From NCBI GenBank assembly GCA_003214855.1, contig QCLC01000017.1, positions 1 through 38,932 of the forward strand: a stretch of DNA of 38,932 nt. Reading direction: 5' to 3'. The position numbers and the translations under genes are program-made. Source of the DNA: Prochlorococcus sp. AG-412-I05 (GTDB lineage: Bacteria > Cyanobacteriota > Cyanobacteriia > PCC-6307 > Cyanobiaceae). Position 1 is the stretch's first letter; each line of letters opens with the position of its first letter. This document shows, piece by piece, positions 17,974-25,762 of this stretch. The notes under the pieces were generated by a model. That model was not told the DNA's origin. It was given only the letters and a program-made list of their open reading frames with translations, and made no database searches.

Positions 17974-19047
17974 TTAAAGCGCTTGCAGCAATTGCTCACC
18001 CATCCCTGCGCAGCCAAGTTGGGTACAACCCTCACTCATGAGGTCACCTGTACGGAAACCTGCCGCGAGAACACGCTCGACTGATCGTTCAAGAGCCGTG
18101 GCGGCATCGTTTTCCTTTAAGCCAATTCTCAGCATCATTGCTGCGCAAAGCACCATTGCCATTGGATTGGCCAAGTCTTGTCCTGCAATATCGGGTGCAG
18201 AACCATGAACCGGCTCGAACAGTCCTGGTCCTTCGCTGCCGAGCGAAGCTGAGGGCAGCATGCCAATCGAGCCGGTAAGCATGGCTGCTTCGTCACTAAG
18301 GATGTCTCCGAACAGGTTGCCGGTAAGCAGCACGTCAAATTGCCTGGGGTTGCGCACCAATTGCATCGCGGCATTGTCCACATACATGTGGCTGAGCTCT
18401 ACATCTCCATAGTCGGCAGCCAAAGCATCGACACGATCACGCCACAGTTGACTGACATCAAGCACGTTTGCCTTATCTACCGAACAAAGCTTTCCGCTGC
18501 GATCGCGGGCGAGTTCGAAAGCGACCTTGGCGATTCGGTCCACCTCTGTTCTGGAGTACGTCATTGTGTTGAAAGCGCGCTCATCCCCATCGGCCTCAAT
18601 CCGCCCTCTCGGTTGGCCGAAATAGATGCCGCCTGTGAGCTCCCTCACCACCATTAGATCAACGCCTTTGATCACCTGTGCTTTCAGGCTGCTGGTATCG
18701 ATCAGGGCTGGCAGGATCGTCACCGGCCTGAGGTTCGCAAATAGTTTCAGTCCTGCACGAAGGGATAGCAGGCCTGTTTCCGGCCGTTGCTCCCTGGGCA
18801 GGACATCAAAGCGAGGGCTACCAATTGCTGCAAGGAGCACCGCATCACTGGCTTGACATGCCTCAAGGGTGCTGGCGGGCAAAGGCGATCCGCTTGCGTC
18901 TATGGCAACACCACCTATGGGGTGTTGCTCGAAATTCAGCTTGAAACCGTGTTGTTCGCCTGCTGCATCAAGTAACAACTTTGCTACAGCGGTGATTTCA
19001 GGACCGATACCATCACCAGGCAGCAGAACGATGCGGTGCTGGCGCAT
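17974..19047 (-). CDS. leuB: 3-isopropylmalate dehydrogenase
   Basis: Oxidises and decarboxylates 3-isopropylmalate with NAD+ to 2-oxoisocaproate, the third step of leucine synthesis. The 357-residue protein opens with the family start [12 protein letters not shown]. It also has the substrate-binding arginines in the [17 protein letters not shown] stretch, the diagnostic [12 protein letters not shown], the metal-binding aspartates in [10 protein letters not shown] and [14 protein letters not shown]. Length and motifs fit LeuB rather than isocitrate dehydrogenase. It sits 37 bases after lpxD and before prk. Its mix with cell-envelope and proline genes is typical of loosely grouped cyanobacterial operons. 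Confidence 0.97.
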   Translation of the reverse strand: MRQHRIVLLPGDGIGPEITAVAKLLLDAAGEQHGFKLNFEQHPIGGVAIDASGSPLPASTLEACQASDAVLLAAIGSPRFDVLPREQRPETGLLSLRAGLKLFANLRPVTILPALIDTSSLKAQVIKGVDLMVVRELTGGIYFGQPRGRIEADGDERAFNTMTYSRTEVDRIAKVAFELARDRSGKLCSVDKANVLDVSQLWRDRVDALAADYGDVELSHMYVDNAAMQLVRNPRQFDVLLTGNLFGDILSDEAAMLTGSIGMLPSASLGSEGPGLFEPVHGSAPDIAGQDLANPMAMVLCAAMMLRIGLKENDAATALERSVERVLAAGFRTGDLMSEGCTQLGCAGMGEQLLQAL

Positions 19048-19084
19048 GTGGAGGACTCCAAAATGGCTTGTGCCTCCTGTGAGG

Positions 19085-20128
19085 TTACTGAGGTGTCTCT
19101 CTTGTCAGCTTCCTCAACATTTTGGCCATCTCCGGTAATTTGCTGAAGGTGGCGGAACAACGCAACCAGAGGCGATTTGAAATCGCGGGATAGCCGCTAA
19201 CAACTTCCCCCGCTTCAACTTCACCATGAATACCGCTCTTCGAGCTAGCGATGGCACGATCGCCGATTACAGCGCGATTAGCGACTCCAACCTGACCGGC
19301 GAGGATTACACCGTCACCCAGGCGAGCACCGCCGGCAATCCCCACCTGTGCGGCAAGGGCACATCCTTGGCCTGTAACCACCCCGTGGCCGATTTGCACG
19401 AGGTTGTCAATTTTGGTACCAGCGCCGATGCGAGTCTCACCCACCGATGGACGGTCGATGGTCGACCCGCAGCCCACTTCTACACCGTCTTCAAGAACCA
19501 CCAAACCGGTTTGAGGCATCTTTCGCCATCCATTAGCGGTAGGTACGAAGCCGAAACCCTCTGATCCCAGAACGGCATTGGAGTGCACAACGCAGTTCAG
19601 ACCTAGCCTGCAACCAGGCTGAAGAACAGCATTGGCATGAAGTTCATTAGCTTCCCCCACCACCACATCTTCGTAAATCACTACGCCTGGATGGACCACG
19701 CTATAGGCACCGATACGGCTGCCATCACCGATGAAGACGTGCGCACCGATTGAGATCCCTTGGCCAAGATGCACTTGATCTCCGATCACGGCTGTGGGGT
19801 GAACACCTTCCTTGGGCCGCGAGCGTGGATGCAATTGTTGCAAGGCTTCAGCGAAGGCCAAGCGAGGATCTCGCAACACCGCAAAGGCGAGTCCTCTTTG
19901 TTCAGCAATGACACGTAGATCATCCTGAGGTGGAATCAATACGGCCCCAACCTTGCTGTGGCTTAGCTGTGTGGTTAGTGCATTGCCCTCTTCCAGAAAA
20001 CTGAGCTGATTGGCCTTTGCTTGATCGAGAGATGCGCCGCTAAGCAGTTCAGGATCTTCGGCTAGCTGGTGGTCCTGCAGCCCAGCGCTTCCTTGTTGGA
20101 GGGAGGCGATCAACTGGCTGAAGCGCAT
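19085..20128 (-). CDS. lpxD: UDP-3-O-acylglucosamine N-acyltransferase
   Basis: Adds the second acyl chain from acyl-ACP to UDP-3-O-acylglucosamine in lipid A synthesis for the outer membrane. The 347-residue protein has the LpxD N-terminal uridine-binding domain (residues 1-100, with SFLEEGNAL). A left-handed beta-helix of hexapeptide repeats follows from [13 protein letters not shown] (residue 110) to about 310. The catalytic His248 lies in [21 protein letters not shown] at 183-196 is the family's loop. A short C-terminal helix completes it. Its presence says this strain still makes a lipid A-like molecule; lpxA, lpxB and lpxC are not in the window. Confidence 0.95.
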   Translation of the reverse strand: MRFSQLIASLQQGSAGLQDHQLAEDPELLSGASLDQAKANQLSFLEEGNALTTQLSHSKVGAVLIPPQDDLRVIAEQRGLAFAVLRDPRLAFAEALQQLHPRSRPKEGVHPTAVIGDQVHLGQGISIGAHVFIGDGSRIGAYSVVHPGVVIYEDVVVGEANELHANAVLQPGCRLGLNCVVHSNAVLGSEGFGFVPTANGWRKMPQTGLVVLEDGVEVGCGSTIDRPSVGETRIGAGTKIDNLVQIGHGVVTGQGCALAAQVGIAGGARLGDGVILAGQVGVANRAVIGDRAIASSKSGIHGEVEAGEVVSGYPAISNRLWLRCSATFSKLPEMAKMLRKLTRETPQ

Positions 20129-20184
20129 GTCAAATCACTTTTCGGCGGATCGTAGGCGTGATGTGTTGTTGATGTTCACTCAAG

Positions 20185-21270
20185 TCACGCGTTGCGGAGA
20201 ACCAACACGTCCCTATGCACCACGACCGGTGAACGATTCGTGCTCATTTGGGTCTCAATGGCCTCGCGCAGTTGTTTGCTACTCAAGGAACACAAGCCTC
20301 GAGCGAGCTCGTTACCTTCGGGATTAATTAGTCTTACCGGCTGGTTGGCTTCAAAATTTCCTTCCACCTCGTTAACCCCCACCAAGAGTAGGGAGGCGCC
20401 ACGATGTTGAAGGGCATCGCAGGCGCCTTCATCCAGCTGAAGGGTCCCTAAGGGCTTCAGGGCATGGGCCAGCCAGCTCTTGCGATTGCCGAGAGGTTGA
20501 GGGTGAGGATGAAACACCGTGCCGCTCCGTCTTCCTTGCAGCAACCCATCAAGCACTTGAGGATCGCGGCCATCAGCAAGAAGAACGGTGATGCCACTTG
20601 CTGTAGCGATGCGAGCTGCCGCAAGTTTTGTAGTCATACCCCCAGTGCCCCAGGGACCTCCCTCCCCTGCCGCGACTTCCAGGGCAGTCAGTTCATGAGG
20701 ATGGTAAACATCTGAGATCGGTTCGGCAGAGGCATTAATGCGGGGGTCTGAGGAATAAAGGCGATCCACGTCGGTGAGCATGATTAGCTGATCAGCCTCC
20801 ACTGCGGTTGCAACCAGAGCTGAAAGGGTGTCGTTGTCGCCGTAACGCAATTCTTCCGGAGAGAGAGCGTCGTTCTCATTCACCACCGGCAGCACGCCCC
20901 AGTCGAGCAATTGCTTCAAGGTGCATGAAGCATTCCGGTATCGGTGCCTCGAACCAAGATCTGAGCGGGTGAGCAATACCTGAGCCACGGTGTGGCCCCT
21001 TCGGCTCATGGCAGCCTCATAGAGAGCCATGAGTTGTCCTTGACCGATAGCCGCCGTCGCTTGGAGAGCCACCACATCCACCGGCCGTTGGCTTAGCCCT
21101 AGACGATTGCAACCCAGACCTACGGCGCCACTTGTTACGAGGACAACATGATCCCCCCGCTTAAGGCTTGCTGAAAGGCAAGCGCTGTAGCTCTCAATCA
21201 CTTCAGCAGTGGATTGCTTCTCATTGCCTCTCAGCAGGCTGGTTCCCACCTTCACCACCCACAGACTCAT
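20185..21270 (-). CDS. proB: Glutamate 5-kinase
   Basis: Phosphorylates glutamate to gamma-glutamyl phosphate, the first and feedback-inhibited step of proline synthesis. The N-terminal amino-acid-kinase fold opens with [12 protein letters not shown] and contains [13 protein letters not shown], the [11 protein letters not shown] stretch with the conserved Asn-Asp, and the [15 protein letters not shown] signature. A C-terminal PUA domain (last ~80 residues) follows, as in most bacterial ProB. The frame is open seven codons further upstream, but ATG 21270 overlaps the yqeG stop in ATGA and starts directly before the first beta strand, so I chose it (361 aa, normal length). Translation is probably coupled to yqeG. 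Confidence 0.96.
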   Translation of the reverse strand: MSLWVVKVGTSLLRGNEKQSTAEVIESYSACLSASLKRGDHVVLVTSGAVGLGCNRLGLSQRPVDVVALQATAAIGQGQLMALYEAAMSRRGHTVAQVLLTRSDLGSRHRYRNASCTLKQLLDWGVLPVVNENDALSPEELRYGDNDTLSALVATAVEADQLIMLTDVDRLYSSDPRINASAEPISDVYHPHELTALEVAAGEGGPWGTGGMTTKLAAARIATASGITVLLADGRDPQVLDGLLQGRRSGTVFHPHPQPLGNRKSWLAHALKPLGTLQLDEGACDALQHRGASLLLVGVNEVEGNFEANQPVRLINPEGNELARGLCSLSSKQLREAIETQMSTNRSPVVVHRDVLVLRNA

Positions 21271-21776
21271 GCCTGTGGGGCCCCTAACCATGCGGCAAGT
21301 TTTTGTTCAAGACGTTGAACTCGATTGTTGTTGCAGGGGTAGCCATCGGCGCGTAGTGGTCGAACTAGAATGGTATAGAGATCAAGACGGTTTCCGGCTA
21401 GCACGTCAGTGAAGATTCGATCTCCCACAATGGCGATCTCTGTAGGTTTGCACTGGATCTGATTGAGTACCTTTCGCAGTCGGGCTCTGCGAGGTTTCCC
21501 TGCACTGCAGGTGAAGGTGAGATCTAGTTGTTCAGCTACCGAACCGATACGTTTTCGAGAGGGATTGTTGCTGAAGAGGTGAAGTAATAGATGGCGTTGG
21601 GCTTCCTTAACCCAGCTTGTAACGGATAGCGGTAGTTCAATCTCACGCCCGGGCAGCAAGGTGCGATCAACGTCCAGGATCAGGGCCTGCAGGCCCTGAT
21701 CCTGCAGGTGCTGGATCGGCAGATGGGGGAGGGTCAGGCCTGGTTCCCAGTTTGGCTGAAGCCAGTGTTGGCTCAT
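21267..21776 (-). CDS. YqeG-family HAD phosphatase (HAD IIIA)
   Basis: A 169-residue haloacid-dehalogenase-fold protein, probably a phosphatase. Motif I is [11 protein letters not shown] with nucleophile Asp35 and Asp37. Motif II is the Ser in LFSNNPS, and motif IV is [13 protein letters not shown], with the metal-binding Asp of the GDRxxTDV form typical of YqeG. Members are found across Firmicutes and cyanobacteria; some have been linked to phosphatidylglycerophosphate phosphatase activity, as in the eukaryotic Gep4 relatives. That would fit with pgsA in the window, but the link is inference. It starts five bases after the DUF3727 gene and overlaps proB by four. The codons before motif I form a 30-bp perfect palindrome (see findings). 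Confidence 0.9.
   Translation of the reverse strand: MSQHWLQPNWEPGLTLPHLPIQHLQDQGLQALILDVDRTLLPGREIELPLSVTSWVKEAQRHLLLHLFSNNPSRKRIGSVAEQLDLTFTCSAGKPRRARLRKVLNQIQCKPTEIAIVGDRIFTDVLAGNRLDLYTILVRPLRADGYPCNNNRVQRLEQKLAAWLGAPQA
21675..21704. repeat. Perfect 30-bp palindrome inside yqeG
   Basis: The 15-base half CAGGATCAGGGCCTG is followed with no spacer by its exact reverse complement, centred on CTGCAG. On the minus strand it encodes [10 protein letters not shown], just before the catalytic Asp35 of the HAD motif. As RNA it would fold into a very stable hairpin. It may be an accident of codon choice, a regulatory or mRNA-processing element, or a relic of insertion. Confidence 0.9.
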
Positions 21777-21781
21777 CAGAT

Positions 21782-22318
21782 CTACAGCTCCCTAGCTTCG
21801 AGCTCGACTTCAATACGTGGCTGGATTTGATCAAATTCCTCTCCTTCTACAAGCTTTGCATGACCGTCGGTCATGCGAGCCACAACGAAGAAGGGATCCA
21901 GAGGGATATAAAGGCCATACTCCTGCTCTTGGACCATAAAACTAACGAGCAATTCGTATGTCTCGGAGTCGTCATCGGTTTCCTCATCTTCCAATTCCTC
22001 TGGATCGGGTTCGTCTAGTTCACCGTTCACAGTGAGTGTTACGGCTGAACGAACAAGAGTGAGGTCGTGTTCTTGCAGCACGACATCGGCCACTGAAAGG
22101 ATTGGTTCACTGCTGGCAATCGTTGCGATCAGTTCAGGATCGTTGCCTTCGATGAGGCGGAAGAGGGAGACGGGGGTGTCGACCGGTGTGAGTAGGGCGT
22201 AATCCTTGTCATCAAGGGGAATGAGTTCCTCGAGAAAACAGAGCAGATCCCGTCCTTCATCATCTCTTACTAGGACTGTTGGCACCTCGCCATTGATGTT
22301 TGGACCAGGAGCAGACAT
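21782..22318 (-). CDS. DUF3727 domain protein (DUF1292-like N-terminus)
   Basis: A conserved cyanobacterial protein of unknown role, 178 residues, strongly acidic. The N-terminal half (TVLVRDDEGRDLLCFLEELIPLDDKDYALLTPVDTPV) looks like a DUF1292-type beta domain, and the C-terminal half (SFMVQEQEYGLYIPLDPFFVVARM) repeats the same pattern. Between them is an acidic linker (EPDPEELEDEETDDDSE). No catalytic residues or membrane segments are evident, so it is presumably cytoplasmic. It stands between ruvX and yqeG with 20- and 5-base gaps. This ruvX-DUF3727-yqeG-proB order looks like a real transcription unit. I can name the family but not its function. Confidence 0.85.
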   Translation of the reverse strand: MSAPGPNINGEVPTVLVRDDEGRDLLCFLEELIPLDDKDYALLTPVDTPVSLFRLIEGNDPELIATIASSEPILSVADVVLQEHDLTLVRSAVTLTVNGELDEPDPEELEDEETDDDSETYELLVSFMVQEQEYGLYIPLDPFFVVARMTDGHAKLVEGEEFDQIQPRIEVELEAREL

Positions 22319-22338
22319 TGGAGGTGAGGTTGATTTGC

Positions 22339-22824
22339 TCAGGATCCACTATCGCTGTTCGCCTGGCTCACTGGATGGGCCGCCACGTGGACCGGTTTCA
22401 GTTCGGGACCTTCTCGCAACCACTGCTCGAGCAGAAGTGCTGCCGCAGCGCTATCAAGCTGGCCACTGCGATCGCCTTGCAAGTTGTAGCGTTCAGCAGC
22501 AGCCCAACTACTGCTGTGTTCATTGACCAAAGCTAGAGGCAGCTTGAGAGCTCTCGCCAAGCGTTGTCCATAACGCTCATAGTGTCGTGCTTGATCCGTG
22601 GGCAGACCTTTGGCATCGAGCGGCAAACCCACGACCAGACCTTCCACTTTGCGACTAGTGCAGTGCCGCTGCAATGCTTTTAGGTCTCGGTCGAAGCTTT
22701 TTCTCTGCAGAGGTGGTAGAGGACTCACAGTGATGCCAAGTGGATCGCAGCCTGCTAGGCCGATGCGTCTTTTCCCCAAATCCAGACTAAGAATGGATTT
22801 GGGTCTGGGTTTTGTTGCCGTCAT
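22339..22824 (-). CDS. ruvX: Putative pre-16S rRNA nuclease / Holliday-junction resolvase-like RuvX (YqgF)
   Basis: YqgF/RuvX proteins have an RNase H-like fold and have been assigned both to maturation of the 16S rRNA 5' end and to Holliday-junction resolution. The protein shows ILSLDLGKRRIGLAGCDPLG (catalytic Asp in the first strand), VVGLPLDAKGLPTDQ (second motif) and LVNEHSSSWAAAER (Glu). It ends with DSAAAALLLEQWL, with the last Asp. The frame is open upstream to 22983, but ATG 22824 gives the canonical 161-residue protein. That ATG also overlaps the upstream stop in TAATG. Confidence 0.92.
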   Translation of the reverse strand: MTATKPRPKSILSLDLGKRRIGLAGCDPLGITVSPLPPLQRKSFDRDLKALQRHCTSRKVEGLVVGLPLDAKGLPTDQARHYERYGQRLARALKLPLALVNEHSSSWAAAERYNLQGDRSGQLDSAAAALLLEQWLREGPELKPVHVAAHPVSQANSDSGS

Positions 22825-23858
22825 TAACGTCGGCCCAGGCTTGGAGTAGGGAGGGGTGGTTGCTGTGGTTGCAGTCTCCCCAGCATCGATTGCAGTGGTC
22901 GAGCTCCAAGAAGCAACTTGTTGCTTACCTGGCGACGCCAAAGACTGCGACCAAGCAGCAACTCTTCTCCCGCACGCTTCCATCTCAGTTGTTCGAGAAG
23001 AGTGTTGAGCGGCTCGTCTTCGCTGGTGGTGATCAGTCGGAATGTTTTGGACATGCTCGTAAGGTCAGCCAAAACTTTTGGCAGAGCTTGTGACAGTCGA
23101 GGGTCCCAGCCGACATCGCGCATGAGTTCAAGCACTGTCTCTGAGTTTGTTCCAGGATGGCTGACCATACCTGCAATGGCCGTAATCGTTGCGCCCCCCT
23201 GGGTAAGCAGCACGCCACTGCCCGTTTGGTTTTGGTCAAGTAGGTCGATCCATTGTCGATCGACGATCTGGCGGAGATGGCCAGAGCCTCCGGCTTTTTC
23301 CAGTGGCCAAAGCAAGGAGGCTGTTCGACGGCTCAGCTGTTGCCAGCTGAGCTCATCTGGCCAAGTTGGTATCGACTGGGCCATCAGTGAGGGTGGTGTC
23401 CAACACTGGAAGAGCTTGAGAGGTTGAAAGCCGAGCACTCTGGCTAGTGCCAGCTGAGCGGTGTCATTGGCGGGGCAGCGCAAGATCCAGCTCTGTGCCT
23501 GCTTACTGCCTTGCTGGATGGCATTTTTTAAAAGGTCACGGCTCACGCTTTGGTTGCTGCAGTGCCGCGGCGACGTTATTAGCTCCGGTGAGGTCACTGA
23601 CCAGCACGTACCACGTCGGTTGTAGGGCCTAATCACAACAAGGCCGACCAGATTTTTCTGTTCAAGAGCAACTAGGCAACTTGGCTGCCTAGTTGGCAGC
23701 AAGCTTGGAAGTTGTTGTTCAGCTCTTGCCAGCCAACCGCGCCAAAGCATGGTCTCTAGCCAGTGCCTCCGGCCAGCGTGTTCGCTGGCATTCAGCATGG
23801 GGAAGTGGCTCGCTCTGAGGGACATCACCTGAAGGGGGCTGCTGGATGCCTCGATCAC
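22824..23858 (-). CDS. GNAT-like conserved protein of picocyanobacteria
   Basis: A 344-residue protein with the feel of a duplicated or degenerate N-acetyltransferase. The N-terminal half has a strand pair CLVALEQKNLVGLVVIRPYN and a helix with LARVLGFQPLKLFQCW, the usual GNAT C-terminal Leu-Gly-Phe turn. The C-terminal half repeats the style with GGATITAIAGMV and LLEQLRWKRAGEELLLGR. No clear acetyl-CoA P-loop (RxxGxG/A) is seen, so activity is doubtful. The last ~25 residues are Pro/Gln-rich. It is coupled to ruvX through TAATG. A 9-bp perfect inverted repeat (23331-23352) lies in its coding sequence. Function unknown. Confidence 0.72.
   Translation of the reverse strand: MIEASSSPLQVMSLRASHFPMLNASEHAGRRHWLETMLWRGWLARAEQQLPSLLPTRQPSCLVALEQKNLVGLVVIRPYNRRGTCWSVTSPELITSPRHCSNQSVSRDLLKNAIQQGSKQAQSWILRCPANDTAQLALARVLGFQPLKLFQCWTPPSLMAQSIPTWPDELSWQQLSRRTASLLWPLEKAGGSGHLRQIVDRQWIDLLDQNQTGSGVLLTQGGATITAIAGMVSHPGTNSETVLELMRDVGWDPRLSQALPKVLADLTSMSKTFRLITTSEDEPLNTLLEQLRWKRAGEELLLGRSLWRRQVSNKLLLGARPLQSMLGRLQPQQPPLPTPSLGRR
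23331..23352. repeat. 9-bp perfect inverted repeat inside the GNAT-like gene
   Basis: GCTCAGCTG (23331-23339) and CAGCTGAGC (23344-23352) are separated by TTGC. The hairpin is stable, within coding sequence and without a T-run. Confidence 0.8.
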
Positions 23859-23916
23859 GCCTCGACCAATGCCTTCATTTGAATCTTATCCAGCTTGACC
23901 ATGTCTTCCATTGTGG

Positions 23917-25083
23917 TCAATTGGGTCGGACCAAGACCAGAGGCGTGCGTTCATTGGCATTACCGGCTGGGTTCGGACGCAGAGCTTTCTTGAGAAGGGT
24001 TTCATCGCAACCATCACTAGAGGCCAGGACCTTGACCCGGCCCAGATCATTGACATCAACGATGGCAACGCCAACTCCCAACTCAGCGGCTGCTTGCCTG
24101 CAGAGCTTTGTTGGCGCGAGGGGCCCAAGCACGATCGTTTGATCGTATGGAGGAGTGGTTCCTGTGATGTCATCAATTAGACGTGCCTGTTCGCCAGCAA
24201 GTCGATAGAAGCCTCCTTTGATACCTAGCGTTTTCAGAATTAGGCCAACAATCCATGCCAGTAGCACTCTGGTTGGCCCTACTAGATTAATTAAGCTCTG
24301 TAGCCCACAAGCAGTAGCAAGACTGCTTGTGGGATGAAAGGCTCGGCAAAGAAACCGGGCGAGCCATCCAGGGTTGACTGTGCTGGGGTGGTGATAACGC
24401 CCTTGCATGATCGCCACAGGGGTTTCCCCGATCGTGAGGACATCTCCGGGGCGTAGATGCGGCTTGGCGTAGTCACGCAAGATCTCAACGGTGTTATCTA
24501 GGGTGCCAAGCAAATGGGTTTTCAGAGGCAACACCTCACAGCAATCGCCAGCTTGAAAGCTGACTTCAGAGGGTTGGAGAGGTTCAGGCTGATGGAGTGG
24601 CACCAAGACACCTTGACGACGCTTCAGCCGACCAAACGGGCCGTAGTTCACCCAGTTGACATCTACCCAAATGCTGTCAGCACTGGTTTTCAAATCGCTG
24701 CTTTTGCTGTTCTGCAGGCGCAGGTTCACCTGCACCCTCGTGCTTTTGTGGCCTTTGACAATGTAGGCCGCCCAGTAACCATCATCGCGAGCCTTTTCAT
24801 CTGGATGATGTGGGGTGATCTTTGTGCTCAACTTGACTTCACTTAGATCGGCTTTGCCAAGCAGAACAGGGTTAATTTGCAACTCAGGCACCATCACTTC
24901 CATGCGCGGATGGGGATTGCTGATCTCCAGCCAGATTTCTACTTCAAGATCAGAGTCGCTTTGCTTGACCTTGAAGTCGAGCGCCTTAAGGCTCAGAGGG
25001 GAGCCGGGCCTCAGACGATGCCTCAGTTCGAGCCAAAACACACCAAGACCCAGCAGTAGGAGCAGCTCAAGCAAGCAAGTCAT
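23917..25083 (-). CDS. CofE-like protein (F420-0:gamma-glutamyl ligase homologue) with N-terminal anchor
   Basis: A 388-residue protein. Residues 1-20 form a membrane anchor (LLELLLLLGLGVFWLEL). A beta-rich domain (~35-160) follows with IWLEISNPHPRMEVMVPEL, resembling LEA-like extracytoplasmic folds. The C-terminal ~220 residues resemble the CofE ligase family: LLGTLDNTVEILRDYAKPHLRPGDVLTIGETPVAIMQGR and GVGVAIVDVNDLGRVKVLA. CofE adds glutamates to coenzyme F420. Marine picocyanobacteria are not known to make F420, so the enzyme probably acts on another acceptor, or is annotated by homology only. Spacing to the GNAT-like gene downstream is 58 bases. An 11-bp perfect hairpin lies at 24304-24333. 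Confidence 0.8.
   Translation of the reverse strand: MTCLLELLLLLGLGVFWLELRHRLRPGSPLSLKALDFKVKQSDSDLEVEIWLEISNPHPRMEVMVPELQINPVLLGKADLSEVKLSTKITPHHPDEKARDDGYWAAYIVKGHKSTRVQVNLRLQNSKSSDLKTSADSIWVDVNWVNYGPFGRLKRRQGVLVPLHQPEPLQPSEVSFQAGDCCEVLPLKTHLLGTLDNTVEILRDYAKPHLRPGDVLTIGETPVAIMQGRYHHPSTVNPGWLARFLCRAFHPTSSLATACGLQSLINLVGPTRVLLAWIVGLILKTLGIKGGFYRLAGEQARLIDDITGTTPPYDQTIVLGPLAPTKLCRQAAAELGVGVAIVDVNDLGRVKVLASSDGCDETLLKKALRPNPAGNANERTPLVLVRPN
24304..24333. repeat. 11-bp perfect inverted repeat inside the CofE-like gene
   Basis: CCCACAAGCAG (24304-24314) pairs with CTGCTTGTGGG (24323-24333) around an 8-base loop. It lies in coding sequence for PTSSLATACG. It is not followed by a T-run on either strand. 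Confidence 0.85.
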
Positions 25084-25164
25084 TGGAGCAGCCGGCTTAC
25101 TAGACCGGGGGACCTGGCGCGCAGCGTAAAGGGTGGTTGATGCTGATAGCAGTGCTTTAGCGCC

Positions 25165-25704
25165 TTATTCTTTCACCATGAAGCTGTTGTACTCATTGAA
25201 GCTGTCAATTTTTAGTGAATCAATTGGTTTACTTAGGCCTGTAGCAGTACTGATTGCATCATTGATTTCATCGAGTGAAACTTGGCCTTCTTGATCGAGT
25301 AGCACCTCACCTTGACCATCGATCACCACCACTTGAGGGATGCGTCCATGCCAGTAATAAGACTCTTCTTGGGGATCGTTGCTTGTTCGTCCTTGAAACT
25401 CGTCTGTGGTCAATGGGATCAGATCAATGGAATCCCTCCATATCAAGTTAATTGTTGACACCACAGGCGAGAAAGCCTTGCTGACGGCGCTGTCATCGAG
25501 ATAAAACACGATCACACTTGTGCGCTTCTCTCTAAGGGCTTCGGGAAGATTTGTTCCTTGCCCGTAACCCAATGAACCATCACCCGCATAGATCGGAAAG
25601 ATGTTGCCGTCGTAGGCATCGTCATCTCGGATGGCTTGGACTGGGGGCACCATCAGAAGAATGGCCAGACCCAAGCTCAGGAGTGCTTTGAGCAGATGGG
25701 TCAT
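25165..25704 (-). CDS. Thioredoxin-fold exported protein, probable thylakoid photosystem I accumulation factor
   Basis: A 179-residue protein with a signal peptide (LLKALLSLGLAILLMVPPVQA) and a thioredoxin-like domain: SVIVFYLDDSAVSKAFSPVV in the first beta-alpha unit and GRIPQVVVIDGQGEVLLDQEG with the cis-Pro region. The CxxC active site is absent, so it cannot be a thiol oxidoreductase. It matches conserved cyanobacterial proteins described as thylakoid membrane photosystem I accumulation factors. I give that name from memory of the family, not from a search. It would act in the lumen or be anchored at the thylakoid. It starts ~60 bases after the DUF3685 gene. Confidence 0.75.
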   Translation of the reverse strand: MTHLLKALLSLGLAILLMVPPVQAIRDDDAYDGNIFPIYAGDGSLGYGQGTNLPEALREKRTSVIVFYLDDSAVSKAFSPVVSTINLIWRDSIDLIPLTTDEFQGRTSNDPQEESYYWHGRIPQVVVIDGQGEVLLDQEGQVSLDEINDAISTATGLSKPIDSLKIDSFNEYNSFMVKE

Positions 25705-25762
25705 GGGCAGTACAGATGTTTAAGGCTCATTTTGGCGCTTGATCGCCTCGAAAGTATGGGAA

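Noticed and set aside
18499-22472. GCGATCGC octamers (HIP1-like) in leuB and ruvX
   Set aside because: I noticed only two copies in the window, both in coding sequence, which does not show the enrichment seen in HIP1-rich cyanobacteria.
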